A DNA stretch of 64,000 bases from Flavisolibacter amylovorans (GCF_039541815.1 NZ_BAABGY010000007.1:744001-808000); one strand, 5' to 3'. Positions 35,082 to 43,360 are shown, counted from the stretch's first letter. A program made the numbers and translations. The notes: generated by a model not told the origin, from the letters alone.

Positions 35082-36368
35082 TCTCCGGTCACCGAAGATC
35101 GAGGAAACTGTCCCCGCCCCCACCAATTCGTCAGCGCGGGCGCCGAAGGGACGGAAATACACGAGCACCGTGTAGCTGTTCTCGGTTGCCCAGTTGTTGC
35201 CCTCGGTGCTGCTCATATCGGGGTAGCCCGGCTTGTCGCGCGGGAGGGTGATGTAGGCATAATTGTAGAAACCCTGCTTGAGGAACAAATCGGCTTCGTA
35301 AACACCTGTCGACTCGTTGAACGTCATCAGGCCGCGGCCGCCCTCGGCGTACTCCGTAAGCTCGCCGAACACGTAGACGTCTTGTCCCTCGAAGGCCTTA
35401 CCGCCCGGGGGCGTGAAGGTGAAGTGTACATTCCCGTATTCGCTTTGCCAGAAGGGGTTCACGTTGTCCATGGCCTCGATGGAGTAGCGGCCGTTGAGGT
35501 CGCGGTATTGCACGCGGATCTGGCCATTGCGCGGACCGTCGGCCTTCACGTACACCTGCGTGGTATCGGAACGGGTGTTGAGGCGCTCCACCCGGTCGCT
35601 CATGAGTCGGAGGCTGCGCAAGTCGAGCCAGCGCCACTCCATGCCGGCGGGCATCGCGGTGATCGCCTCGTCGCTGTACTCGTAGTAGTCGCCGCGGTAG
35701 ATCGTGGGCCGGTCGATCATCTGGGCCGTGCGCCAGTTGTAGTTCTGCAGCACCACCACCTTAAGGTCCTGGGGCGAGAAGTTGGTCATCTGCTTGCCGG
35801 TTTTGATGCCGATGTTCAGCTTCTGATAGGTGCGGAAGTAACGGGCGTTAAAAGGTTCCTGCACCTGCAGGGCCACGCCGGCCTTCGTATCGGCCACCAC
35901 GAAGCGCTTCACGAAGGCCATCTGGTTCGTGTCGTTGTTGATGAACACCTTCAGGAGGTAGTTGCCGGAGCGTGTCGGCGCCGAGTTGCGGTCAGGCACC
36001 ATGGCCTGGTAGTGGGTGTAGCGGGTGGCCGACACCGAGGAAATACGGTAGTTGGTGATCCGCACATTCTGAAAGCCCCGCGTGTATTCAAACGCATGCA
36101 GGATGGAGGGCGTCCAGTCGGCGTTGCACAGCTGGAAGCCATAGTAGTAATTCTTGACACCGCCTTCGAGGTCGTCGAAATGGAGCTCGAGCGCGTCGGC
36201 CGACCCGAGGGTCAGCATGGGAAAGGAGGATTGGTCGCCGGGGCGATGTAGTTTGGCCGAATAGATGCGCCCGACGGTACCCGGGGTGCCGTCGGCAGGC
36301 ACTTCGGAAGCCGCGGCGGGCGCGAGGCTGATCACCAGGGCAAAAAAGGCAAGCAGGGAGCGAATCAT
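35079..36368 (-). CDS. DUF5103 / type IX secretion system plug protein
   Basis: 429 residues from ATG 36368 (an ATG six codons earlier is also possible). The signal peptide MIRSLLAFFALVISLAPAAA is followed by Ser-Glu, making it the one clear export signal here without Gln at +1. The DUF5103 family is recognised by the segment RPGDQSSFPMLTLGSADALELHFDDL, then YYYGFQLCNADWTPS, the NYRISSVSATRYTHY and RSGNYLLKVF blocks and a second Ig-like half beginning about residue 290. Members of this family plug the SprA translocon of the T9SS. Several T9SS cargoes are encoded in the same window, though not in an operon with this gene. Confidence 0.87.
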   Translation of the reverse strand: MIRSLLAFFALVISLAPAAASEVPADGTPGTVGRIYSAKLHRPGDQSSFPMLTLGSADALELHFDDLEGGVKNYYYGFQLCNADWTPSILHAFEYTRGFQNVRITNYRISSVSATRYTHYQAMVPDRNSAPTRSGNYLLKVFINNDTNQMAFVKRFVVADTKAGVALQVQEPFNARYFRTYQKLNIGIKTGKQMTNFSPQDLKVVVLQNYNWRTAQMIDRPTIYRGDYYEYSDEAITAMPAGMEWRWLDLRSLRLMSDRVERLNTRSDTTQVYVKADGPRNGQIRVQYRDLNGRYSIEAMDNVNPFWQSEYGNVHFTFTPPGGKAFEGQDVYVFGELTEYAEGGRGLMTFNESTGVYEADLFLKQGFYNYAYITLPRDKPGYPDMSSTEGNNWATENSYTVLVYFRPFGARADELVGAGTVSSIFGDRR

Positions 36369-36707
36369 AGGTTGAAAATAGGGCATAACGGGGTTTGTTG
36401 TAGGGGCGGCACCGGGGCCGTGAATCGTGAATCGTCAATCGTGAATGCTTTTGAGAGGAGATTAGCGCTTGTGACTTATCTGGCGTTGCCCGCTTTACCT
36501 TACTTTGCCTCCGGTGTTGAACAAGGTTCCACGACAGGGTTTAGTTCAAGCCCGCTTCACCAGTTGATAGAACAGGCACTGCGGCCAATCCCATCCCCGA
36601 TGCCTTCACGATTCACGATTGACGATTCACGTTTCCGTATTTTTGGCCCGTCCCGGGAATAGACGCTGCCGGCCGCCGGAGGGTTCCCGGGCAACCAAAA
36701 AAATTTT
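36369..36707. repeat. Spacer with inverted pair of GTGAATC word repeats
   Basis: GTGAATCGTCAATC-type words run in plus orientation at about 36419-36446 and in minus orientation at 36607-36631, so the two arms are complementary over ~25 nt with 160 bp between. They would form a long cruciform or intramolecular RNA stem. No gene is seen. Confidence 0.65.
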
Positions 36708-37943
36708 GTGAACATCTCCTCCTTCATCGCCCGCCGGATCGCCTTCAACCAGCAGCAGAGCTTCTCGCGCTTCATCATCCGCCTGTCTACGGTGGCCACG
36801 GTGATCTCCGTTACCGTCATGATCGTGACGCTCTCCTTCGTCAACGGCTTCCAGGACGCGGTAAGCGAAAAGGTGTTCTCCTTCTGGGGGCATGTGCGGA
36901 TCGGCTACCGCCAGCCGGGCAAAACGGCCATCGCCGAAGAAGTACCGATGGAGGCTTCCGACTCGATCCTGCGGACGGTACAGTCGATGCCGGGCGTCCG
37001 CTCCATCCACCCCTTCGCCACCAAGTACGCGATCCTCAAGACCACCGAGGAGATGGAAGGTACCCTCATCAAGGGCCTCGACCCGAGCTACGACTCGGCG
37101 CACATCGCTCCCTATATCCAGGAAGGGCGCTGGCTCCGCTTCCCCGACAGCACCTATGCCCGCGAGATCGTGGTGTCCACTTTCACCGCGGCGCAGCTGC
37201 ACCTGAAGCTCCACGACCGCGTGCTGATCTATTTCGTGCGGCCCGATGGCTCCCTCCGCCCCGACCGGCTCTCCATTGTGGGCATCTACAAGACCGGGAT
37301 CGAGGAATACGACAAGACCTTCGCCCTCGGCGATCTGCGCCTCATCCGCCGCCTCAACGGCTGGGCGCCCAACGAGATCGGAGGGTACGAGGTGTTTTTG
37401 AATAATTACGAGCGGATGGACGCCGTCAGCGCTGCCATCTTCGAGCAGCCCTCCTTCCCGCAGCTCTGGGAAACACGCACCGTACGGGAGATCTATCCCA
37501 ATATCTTCGACTGGCTCGGCATCGTGAGCAACAACGGCTCGGTGCTGCTGTCGATCGTGACCGTCATCGTCATCATCAACTTCATCACCTGCCTCATCAT
37601 CCTGGTGCTGGAGCGGGTGCGGATGATCGGCATCCTCAAGGCACTCGGCGCTTCCAACTGGACCATCCAGCGGATCTTCCTCTTTCATTCTGCGCTCATC
37701 ACCCTTACCGGCATCGCGCTCGGCACCGGCCTCAGCCTGTTGCTCATCGCCTTGCAGCGGCGCTTCCAGTTCGTGCGGCTCAACGAAGCCGAGTACTACA
37801 TGAGCACGGCCGCCGTGCGGGTCGACTGGTCGCAGGTAGGCCTCGTGGTGGTCGGTACCCTGCTGCTGTCACTGTTCGTGCTGCTGATCCCTTCCCTGCT
37901 CGTACGCCGCATCCAGCCCATCAAGGCGATCCGGTTCTCGTGA
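36708..37943 (+). CDS. ABC transporter permease, LolC/LolE-FtsX type
   Basis: 411 residues from GTG 36708, preceded by an A-rich tract. The layout is that of lipoprotein-releasing permeases: one N-terminal membrane helix (about 25-45; LSTVATVISVTVMIVTLSFVNG), a periplasmic MacB-like domain to about 275, and three C-terminal helices (IVTVIVIINFITCLIILVL, ALITLTGIALGTGLSLLLIAL, VVGTLLLSLFVLLIPSLLV). The coupling-type segment ERVRMIGILKALGASNWTIQ contacts the ATPase. No ATP-binding partner is adjacent, so it must be encoded elsewhere. Role in lipoprotein sorting is inferred from the family. The TGA stop is the first codon of a repeat array. Confidence 0.87.
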   Translation: MNISSFIARRIAFNQQQSFSRFIIRLSTVATVISVTVMIVTLSFVNGFQDAVSEKVFSFWGHVRIGYRQPGKTAIAEEVPMEASDSILRTVQSMPGVRSIHPFATKYAILKTTEEMEGTLIKGLDPSYDSAHIAPYIQEGRWLRFPDSTYAREIVVSTFTAAQLHLKLHDRVLIYFVRPDGSLRPDRLSIVGIYKTGIEEYDKTFALGDLRLIRRLNGWAPNEIGGYEVFLNNYERMDAVSAAIFEQPSFPQLWETRTVREIYPNIFDWLGIVSNNGSVLLSIVTVIVIINFITCLIILVLERVRMIGILKALGASNWTIQRIFLFHSALITLTGIALGTGLSLLLIALQRRFQFVRLNEAEYYMSTAAVRVDWSQVGLVVVGTLLLSLFVLLIPSLLVRRIQPIKAIRFS

Positions 37944-38085
37944 CCCATCCCCCGGCCCATTCACCAAGGGAAGGGGAGTGACCCATCCCCCGGCCCATTC
38001 ACCAAGGGAAGGGGAGTGACCCATCCCCCAACCAGCGCTTCGCGCGCAACCTTCGCTTTGCCCGGTTGTCCAAAGGGAAGGGGAG
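37941..38085 (+). repeat. Three tandem units of the dispersed element at a stop codon
   Basis: Units of 38, 38 and 69 bp start at 37941, 37979 and 38017, each with TGACCCATCCCCC and each ending AAGGGAAGGGGAG. The first TGA is the permease stop codon. The two short units lack the CCAGCGCTTCGCGCG core and carry a GGCCCATTCACC core instead, so they are internal-deletion or alternative forms. Confidence 0.88.
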
Positions 38086-38103
38086 TTTGAGACAGTATAC
38101 CTT

Positions 38104-38575
38104 CATGGAACCCCTGAACGACAAGAGTATTCAATGTCAGACGGGCTTGCTTGCAGGCCTTCTCTTTGCGCTCTTGAAAAATGACTGTAAATAAAAATGA
38201 CCGTCGCTACCTGTAATCGGAGTGCCTGTACTTAAGAGCGACGTTAGATAAATCCCTTTGCACCTTAGCGATAAAAACTGCCCCTCCCGGCTACCAATGA
38301 GCAAACCGGAAACCCTGCTCAATCAGTTTACTAAGCTATTCACGACGTGCCAATGCCCTAATGGAGCCCCTCGATGATCAGGGTACTCAATCTCAGACTG
38401 GCCCGCCTGCGGGCCTTCTCTTTGCGCTCTTGAAAAAAGTCTGTAGATAAAAACGACCGTCGCTACCTGTATTCGGAGTGCCTGTAATTATAAGCGACTC
38501 CACGTAACCCCCCTTTGCGGCTTAGCGATAAAAGGGTCCTCTCCGCTACTAAAGACCAAACGGAAATACGCCGTC
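38104..38575. repeat. Tandem pair of diverged ~256-bp non-coding units
   Basis: Copy 1 (about 38104-38312) and copy 2 (about 38359-38570) align along their length at roughly 75 percent identity, with fully conserved blocks such as CTTCTCTTTGCGCTCTTGA and CCGTCGCTACCTGTA. A hairpin (38144-38159; 38400-38415) is kept with a compensatory change. GTCGCT/AGCGAC can also pair in both copies. They lie between convergent genes. A 61-codon minus-strand frame in copy 1 is not preserved over its length in copy 2. Confidence 0.8.
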
Positions 38576-38636
38576 CCCGAGGCAACTACGCCATTCCTGC
38601 CCACCGACTGTTTCCCCGAAGCCAAGGGAAGCCCTT

Positions 38637-38662
38637 CACGATTCACGATTGACGATTCACGA
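38637..38662 (-). repeat. GTGAATC word repeat that encodes the end of the TrmH-family gene
   Basis: On the minus strand the repeat supplies the last codons (V-N-R-Q-S) and the TGA stop of the methyltransferase gene, then continues. Confidence 0.8.
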
Positions 38663-39386
38663 GATGCGCCAGGATGATCCCTGTGGCCACCGCGGCGTTT
38701 AGGGATTCGGCGCCGCCGATGCGGGGGATGGTCAGCCGGTGCGTGGCGCGCTCCAGGAGCCCGGGCCGCAGGCCCTTCGACTCGTTGCCGATGAGAAGAA
38801 TGCCGCCGGTGGGCGGAGGCGAAAACGCGTACATCGAATCGCCGCCCAATGCAGCGGCCAGCAGCGGGAGCGACTGCTGCCCGAGCCAGTCCTGCTCCTC
38901 ATCATACCAAACGTTGACGCGCGCGAGCGAGGCCATCGTGGATTGTACCACCTTGGGATTATACAGCTCGGCACAGCCCGGACTGCACACCACGTCGCGC
39001 ACGCCGAACCAGTCGGCGATGCGCACCAGCGTGCCGAGGTTGCCGGGATCCTGGATATCGTCGAGGTACAGCGTCCAGCCGGAGGCGGGCGCCGGCCGGC
39101 GGGCGGGCAGCTGGCGTGCAACCATCAGCACCCCGTTGGGCGTCTGCAATTGCGAGATGCGGGCAAGCTCGCCTTCGGTTACGGGTGTCAGTAAGGAGCC
39201 GGGCACAGAGCCGCCATGGGCTTCGATCCAGGCGGGCAACGCGTATACCCCAACGGCCGAACCAGGCAGCGCCTCCAGCAGCTCGCCCACCACTTTAGGC
39301 CCTTCGGCAAGGAAGAGCCCGGTTTCGGAGCGTCCCTTTTTCAGGCCTAATCTTTGAATATCTTTGATCCCTTGTTTACTCAGCAT
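38643..39386 (-). CDS. TrmH/SpoU-family RNA 2'-O-methyltransferase
   Basis: 247 residues from ATG 39386. The frame is open 35 codons further, but that region would run across the divergent promoter, and MLSKQGIKDIQRLGLKKGRS is the usual start of this group, with the short N-terminal substrate-binding region (LFLAEGPKVVGELL). The SPOUT domain holds motif 1 (DDIQDPGNLGTLVRIADWFG), motif 2 (LLIGNESKGL) and motif 3 (RIGGAESLNAAVATGIIL) for the SAM-binding knot. Closest function is rRNA ribose methylation; target nucleotide unknown. The start codons of this gene and the divergent TamA-like gene are only 16 bp apart. Confidence 0.88.
   Translation of the reverse strand: MLSKQGIKDIQRLGLKKGRSETGLFLAEGPKVVGELLEALPGSAVGVYALPAWIEAHGGSVPGSLLTPVTEGELARISQLQTPNGVLMVARQLPARRPAPASGWTLYLDDIQDPGNLGTLVRIADWFGVRDVVCSPGCAELYNPKVVQSTMASLARVNVWYDEEQDWLGQQSLPLLAAALGGDSMYAFSPPPTGGILLIGNESKGLRPGLLERATHRLTIPRIGGAESLNAAVATGIILAHLVNRQS
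39359..39366 (+). promoter_or_regulatory. -7 box of the TamA-like gene inside the trmH-like coding region
   Basis: TATCTTTG is a perfect TAnnTTTG match, 36 nt before the ATG at 39403, inside the first codons of the divergent gene. Confidence 0.5.
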
Positions 39387-39402
39387 TGATCGCAACAATT
39401 CT

Positions 39403-41766
39403 ATGATCGAAACGGCAGCTTCTTCCTTGTACCGCGTCAAAATTAGCTTTCTCGTAGCTGCCGCGCTGCTCTTTTTCGCCTCCTGCACCACCGTGCGCGA
39501 CTACCGCGCGAATACGCCGTTCGTATACAAGACCAACATTCACGTGCAGGGCCTCGACCGCGACACGAGCAAGGAGCTGGCGTCGCGACTGGCCGAGCAG
39601 CTGCACGACTCCATCGCCGTGCGCAGCGTCACCAAGCTGTTCTTCTTCAACATTATCCGCAACCCCGCCCGCTTCGATACCCTCAACGTAGCCCGGTCCA
39701 TCACCTTCATGAACGGCCTCATGAGCGCGCTGGGCTATTTCCGCGACACGATCACGTACCGTACCGACACGGTGCAAAAAGGCGACCAGCAGCGGGTGCT
39801 CCTCGACTTCTTCGTGCAGCCGAACAAGCGCTTTCTTATCGACTCCATCACCATCGCCCTCAACGACACGCTGATCAACAACCCGCGGCAGGCCGCCGCT
39901 CTCGACACCCTGCAGGCCATTACCCTGGAGCCCGCCAACCAGCGCGCCGCGCTGCTCCGGAAGGGCGCGCCCTTTGCCAAGGGGCTCCTCTCCTCCGAGC
40001 TCGACCGCCTGGTGAATGTCTACCGCAACCGTGGCTTCCTGCGCTTCAGCCGTGAAGACATGCTGATCGTGTGGGACACCGTGGGCCTCGCCCTGCTCCG
40101 CCCCACCGTGGACCCGCTGGAGCAGGCGCAATTGCTCGAGGCCCTGCAGCGCCGCCGGGAGAACCCCGTAGCCGACGTAGAGCTCCGCCTCCGCCCCATC
40201 GCCGACAGCTCCCACCTGACACGCTATTACGTAGGCAACGTAACGGTCTATCCCGACCTGACCGTCGAAAATTCGAAGCTGCCCTTGCCACCCGCCCGCC
40301 CCTTCCGCGACGTGCTCCTACGGCCCTATGATTCGACGCTGTTCCTGCCCAAGGTGATCACCGAGAACGTGTACCTCCGCCGCGGCACCCTCTACGACCA
40401 GCGGGTGCAGCAACGTACGGCCAACCGCTTCAATTCGCTCTCCGCCTGGCGCATGGCCACCGTGGACGCCGTGCCGCGCGCCGGCACCGACACCGTCGAC
40501 TTCGTGATCCGCCTGACCCCTGCCCGTAAGTATATCTACGATTTCAACATCGAAGGCTCACAGAACCTCGGCGGCCTCTTTGTGGGCTCCAACCTGGTGG
40601 GCCTCAACTTCAACCTGCAGAACCGAAACTTCGCCCGGCGCGCCATCCAGGCCACCTACAGCCTCGGCGTGGCTACGGAGCTGAACGCCACGGTGACGCA
40701 GACGGTGCAGGTTTCGGGGGCCTACTCGCTCCTGTTCCCACGCCTTGTGTGGTTCGATGGCTGGAAGGCACCGCTGCTCCTGCTCAAATCGCCGTTCCGC
40801 AGTACCCTGCGCTCCTCCCTCGGCGCCAACGCCCGCTATATCCACCGCTTCGACTACCTCGACCTCACGGCGGTAAATGCTTCGTGGGGATACGACGGCA
40901 ACCGGACCTCCGGCGAGCGCAGCACCATCGCCTCCACGCGCTTCAATGCCGAATTTGTGAAGGTGAACCGGATGCGCATCCTGAAAGAGCTGATCGAGAC
41001 CAACCGCTCGTACGAATTCATCTTCAACGACGGACTGATCCTTTCCACCATCGTCAGCAACTCGTTTACGCGGGTACGCGAGAAAAGCTCGCGGGTGCTT
41101 CGCGCGGCCATCGAGCTTTCGGGGCTTGCGGCAGGCGCCATCAGCTCGAAATTTCTCGACAGCACCCTGAAGCGCTTTGTGAAAGTGGACGTTTCCTGGG
41201 CGAAGAATATCGCCACCGGCCCGAAGTCGACCCTCGCCTTCCGGTTCCTCGGCGGGGTCGGCATCAGCACCGGCGAAAACAAATACCGCCGTCATATGCC
41301 CTTCTACCGCGCCTATTTCGGCGGTGGCGCCAACAGCATGCGGGCCTGGGGCCTGCGGAAGCTCGGCCCTGGCTCCTCGGTGCAGTCGTTTGCGCGCAAC
41401 GCGTTCCCCGAGCGCTTTGGCGACATGCAGCTGGAAAGCAACGTGGAGTACCGCTTCCGCCTGTTCGAGGTCGGCGGCGTGTTCATCAACAGCGCGCTGT
41501 TTGTGGATGCGGGCAATATCTGGTTCCTCCGCAAGAACGACGCATACCCCGGCGGCGAGTTCCGCCCCGACAAGCTCTGGAACGACCTGGCCATCGGCGT
41601 GGGTACCGGGCTGCGGGCCGACTTCAGCTTCATTAAGTTCCGCCTCGATTACGCATTCAAGGCCAAGGACCCGAGCCCCGAAAACCCGGCTGCGCAGAAT
41701 AAATTCTTTTATGGCTGGAAGCCGCTGGGCGGTACCCTGCAGCTCGGTGTGGATTATCCGTTTTGA
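39403..41766 (+). CDS. TamA/BamA-like outer-membrane protein with lipoprotein signal
   Basis: 787 residues from ATG 39403. The signal sequence ends in the lipobox LFFASC, so the N-terminus should be lipidated, a form known for Bacteroidota TamL proteins. POTRA-like segments occupy about 50-400 and the C-terminal ~380 residues are an Omp85/surface-antigen beta-barrel; the conserved L6-like region is RAYFGGGANSMRAWGLRKLGPG and the chain ends in the hydrophobic QLGVDYPF typical of barrel C-termini. The role is likely to be insertion or export of envelope proteins or lipids. Transcribed divergently from the TrmH-like gene; its TGA stop is the start of a repeat element. Confidence 0.87.
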   Translation: MIETAASSLYRVKISFLVAAALLFFASCTTVRDYRANTPFVYKTNIHVQGLDRDTSKELASRLAEQLHDSIAVRSVTKLFFFNIIRNPARFDTLNVARSITFMNGLMSALGYFRDTITYRTDTVQKGDQQRVLLDFFVQPNKRFLIDSITIALNDTLINNPRQAAALDTLQAITLEPANQRAALLRKGAPFAKGLLSSELDRLVNVYRNRGFLRFSREDMLIVWDTVGLALLRPTVDPLEQAQLLEALQRRRENPVADVELRLRPIADSSHLTRYYVGNVTVYPDLTVENSKLPLPPARPFRDVLLRPYDSTLFLPKVITENVYLRRGTLYDQRVQQRTANRFNSLSAWRMATVDAVPRAGTDTVDFVIRLTPARKYIYDFNIEGSQNLGGLFVGSNLVGLNFNLQNRNFARRAIQATYSLGVATELNATVTQTVQVSGAYSLLFPRLVWFDGWKAPLLLLKSPFRSTLRSSLGANARYIHRFDYLDLTAVNASWGYDGNRTSGERSTIASTRFNAEFVKVNRMRILKELIETNRSYEFIFNDGLILSTIVSNSFTRVREKSSRVLRAAIELSGLAAGAISSKFLDSTLKRFVKVDVSWAKNIATGPKSTLAFRFLGGVGISTGENKYRRHMPFYRAYFGGGANSMRAWGLRKLGPGSSVQSFARNAFPERFGDMQLESNVEYRFRLFEVGGVFINSALFVDAGNIWFLRKNDAYPGGEFRPDKLWNDLAIGVGTGLRADFSFIKFRLDYAFKAKDPSPENPAAQNKFFYGWKPLGGTLQLGVDYPF
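39438..39445 (-). promoter_or_regulatory. -7 box of the trmH-like gene inside the TamA-like coding region
   Basis: TAATTTTG on the minus strand is a perfect TAnnTTTG match, 51 nt above the ATG at 39386. With the plus-strand box at 39359 it makes the two 5' leaders overlap. Confidence 0.45.
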
Positions 41767-41833
41767 CCCAGCCCCCAGCCAGCGCTACGCGCGCAACCTT
41801 CGCGGTGGCTCGGTTGCCCAAAGGGAAGGGGAG
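41764..41833 (+). repeat. Dispersed 69-bp element at the stop of the TamA-like gene
   Basis: Starts TGACCCAGCCCCC at the stop codon, holds the core CCAGCGCTACGCGCGCAACC and ends AAAGGGAAGGGGAG. It is the third copy of the element at 35013-35081 and 38017-38085. Confidence 0.85.
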
Positions 41834-42186
41834 CCGGATTACCCTAAAGAAAATGTTCGGAGTGAGTATGAGAAAATAGCGCTGGTCGTATTGATGAAAT
41901 GGCTGCGCAGAATCGGTGTCCCGCTGATACGTAGGTAGCTATCCGGAAAGGTGTGCTGCACGGCTGGCGGCGGCATGTGGATTCCCGCTCGCAACTCCCT
42001 TTCGATTTTCGATATTCCGTGTTCCTTGTTCGCTTCCGCCCATGGCTGAAGCCATGGGCTTGTGCAAATCGAAAACCCACGGCTGAAGCCGTGGGCCAGT
42101 AATCCCGGAAACGAAAATCCGTATCAGCCGCTCAGGAAGCACGTACGATAATTGTTTTGATCGAACGGTCGGTCCGGAATATCCGC
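41834..42186. other. Spacer between the TamA-like gene and truB
   Basis: No gene is seen. It contains a short GTTCCTTGTT word tract near 42018-42032 and two REP-like palindromes at 42038-42095; the remainder has no recognisable structure. Confidence 0.5.
42038..42095. repeat. Pair of REP-like palindromes
   Basis: GCCCATGGC-TGAA-GCCATGGGC (42038-42059) and CCCACGGC-TGAA-GCCGTGGG (42076-42095) share a TGAA loop and have paired, compensatory stem changes. They resemble the dispersed REP elements moved by RAYT/IS200-like enzymes; none is encoded here. Confidence 0.75.
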
Positions 42187-42981
42187 TCAGGGAGCATCCT
42201 TAGGTTCGTCGCTTCCAGGTCGTACATCAAAGTTCCTTGTGCCTTGCTTGTAGTTCCGTGTTCCTTGTTCCTTGTTCGATTGTTCCCTGCTCGGCGCTCC
42301 AAGCGCTTCCCGGATCTCGGCTTCCCATTCCTCCATCGTTTTCGCCTCGCTGTTGAGGAAGGCGCCGATGCGGGTACGGCAAAGGGCGCTGAGGTAGCCG
42401 CCGGTGCCGAGGGCCGCGCCGAAATCGTTGGCGAGCGAGCGGATATAGGTGCCGGTGCTGCACACCACGCGGAAATCGACCTCCGGCAAGGCGATGCGCG
42501 TCAGCTCAAATTCCGAAATCGTGACCGTGCGGGGTTCCAGCACCACCTCTTTGCCCGCGCGGGCGAGCTCGTAGAGGCGCTTGCCGTCCTTCTTGATGGC
42601 GGAATGCGCGGGTGGAAGCTGCTGTATGGTGCCGGTAAAAGGTTTCGTGGCTTCCCGCAATTGCTCCGGAGTAAGGTGGTCAAAGGGCTTGAAATCTTCG
42701 GGCTCGCTCTCCAGGTCGTAGGTGGGCGTCACGGCGCCGAGGGTGATGGTGCCGGTGTACTCCTTCTCCTGCGCCATGTACTCGTTGATCTTCTTGGTAA
42801 ACTTGCCCGTGCACACGATGAGGAGGCCTGTGGCGAGGGGGTCGAGGGTACCGGCATGCCCCACCTTCTTGGTGCGCACGAGGTGGCGCAGCTTGCGCAC
42901 GGCATCAAATGAGGTCCAGCGCAGGGGCTTGTTCACCAGCAGCACCTGTCCTTCGTCGTACCTGTTCGGGACTTTTTCCAT
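42187..42981 (-). CDS. truB: tRNA pseudouridine(55) synthase TruB
   Basis: 264 residues. It converts U55 of the tRNA T-loop to pseudouridine. The catalytic motif GHAGTLDPLATGLL contains the nucleophile Asp; KINEYMAQEKEYTG, PPAHSAIKKDGKRLYELAR and the STGTYIRSLANDFG segment are diagnostic. The last ~35 residues are not family-like: they read SREQSNKEQGTRNYKQGTRN and then FDVRPGSDEPKDAP, a translation of an intergenic GGAACAA word repeat, so the natural C-terminus has been lengthened by repeat sequence. A perfect -7 box lies 7 nt above the ATG. Confidence 0.93.
   Translation of the reverse strand: MEKVPNRYDEGQVLLVNKPLRWTSFDAVRKLRHLVRTKKVGHAGTLDPLATGLLIVCTGKFTKKINEYMAQEKEYTGTITLGAVTPTYDLESEPEDFKPFDHLTPEQLREATKPFTGTIQQLPPAHSAIKKDGKRLYELARAGKEVVLEPRTVTISEFELTRIALPEVDFRVVCSTGTYIRSLANDFGAALGTGGYLSALCRTRIGAFLNSEAKTMEEWEAEIREALGAPSREQSNKEQGTRNYKQGTRNFDVRPGSDEPKDAP
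42231..42288 (-). repeat. GTTCCTTG word repeat captured by truB
   Basis: Words of the type GTTCCTTG/TTCCGTG run through the end of the truB frame and give its EQGTRN repeats. Confidence 0.75.
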
Positions 42982-42988
42982 GGGGTAG

Positions 42989-42996
42989 CAAAAATA
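42989..42996 (-). promoter_or_regulatory. Probable -7 box of truB
   Basis: TATTTTTG on the minus strand, perfect TAnnTTTG match, 7 nt above the ATG. Confidence 0.5.
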
Positions 42997-43360
42997 CGGG
43001 AACCGGTTTTAGGACGATTCTTGAATGCAGCCGGGAAGGCAGGGAAAGAGAAAGAAGTGATTTTAACCGCTAAGAAAAGAAGGGGCTAAGGTATTCGCAA
43101 AGGAGGGATGTCTATTTGTCTGGTGGTCTATTTGTAATTCTGGCTCTACGCCCTCATCGTACCAAATAATCTTAACGGCGATGGAGATCCTGCAGAGCCG
43201 GTGCAAAAAAACGTAGTGCGCAATCATCCGCGCTCATCGTATAAAATCCGTGGTATCTGCGTTCCTTCTCTCCTGCCCCAGGCGACACCGGTGTCCTGGA
43301 AAAACGAGAGATAGCCGCGTCTAAGCAAGATCCCAGATCCGCGATCACCGATCCGAGCTC
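42997..43360. other. Spacer between the DUF58 gene and truB
   Basis: No gene seen. It holds a degenerate TCTATTTGT tract near 43110-43137, ATCCGT-type words at 43221-43267 and a GATC word repeat at 43325-43363. Confidence 0.5.

Noticed and set aside
37941..38085. Tandem units as an insertion-sequence end
   Set aside because: No transposase, no terminal inverted repeat pair of IS type and no target duplication were seen; described as a dispersed repeat instead.
38137..38322. 61-codon minus-strand frame as a small gene
   Set aside because: Only ~29 codons are shared with the second tandem copy; a one-base length difference and a stop break the frame there, and several of the changed codons are non-synonymous. 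Kept as an alternative in the finding, not as a gene.
39387..39491. Longer start of the TrmH-family gene
   Set aside because: Would overlap the start of the divergent TamA-like gene; the family N-terminus begins at the internal Met at 39386.
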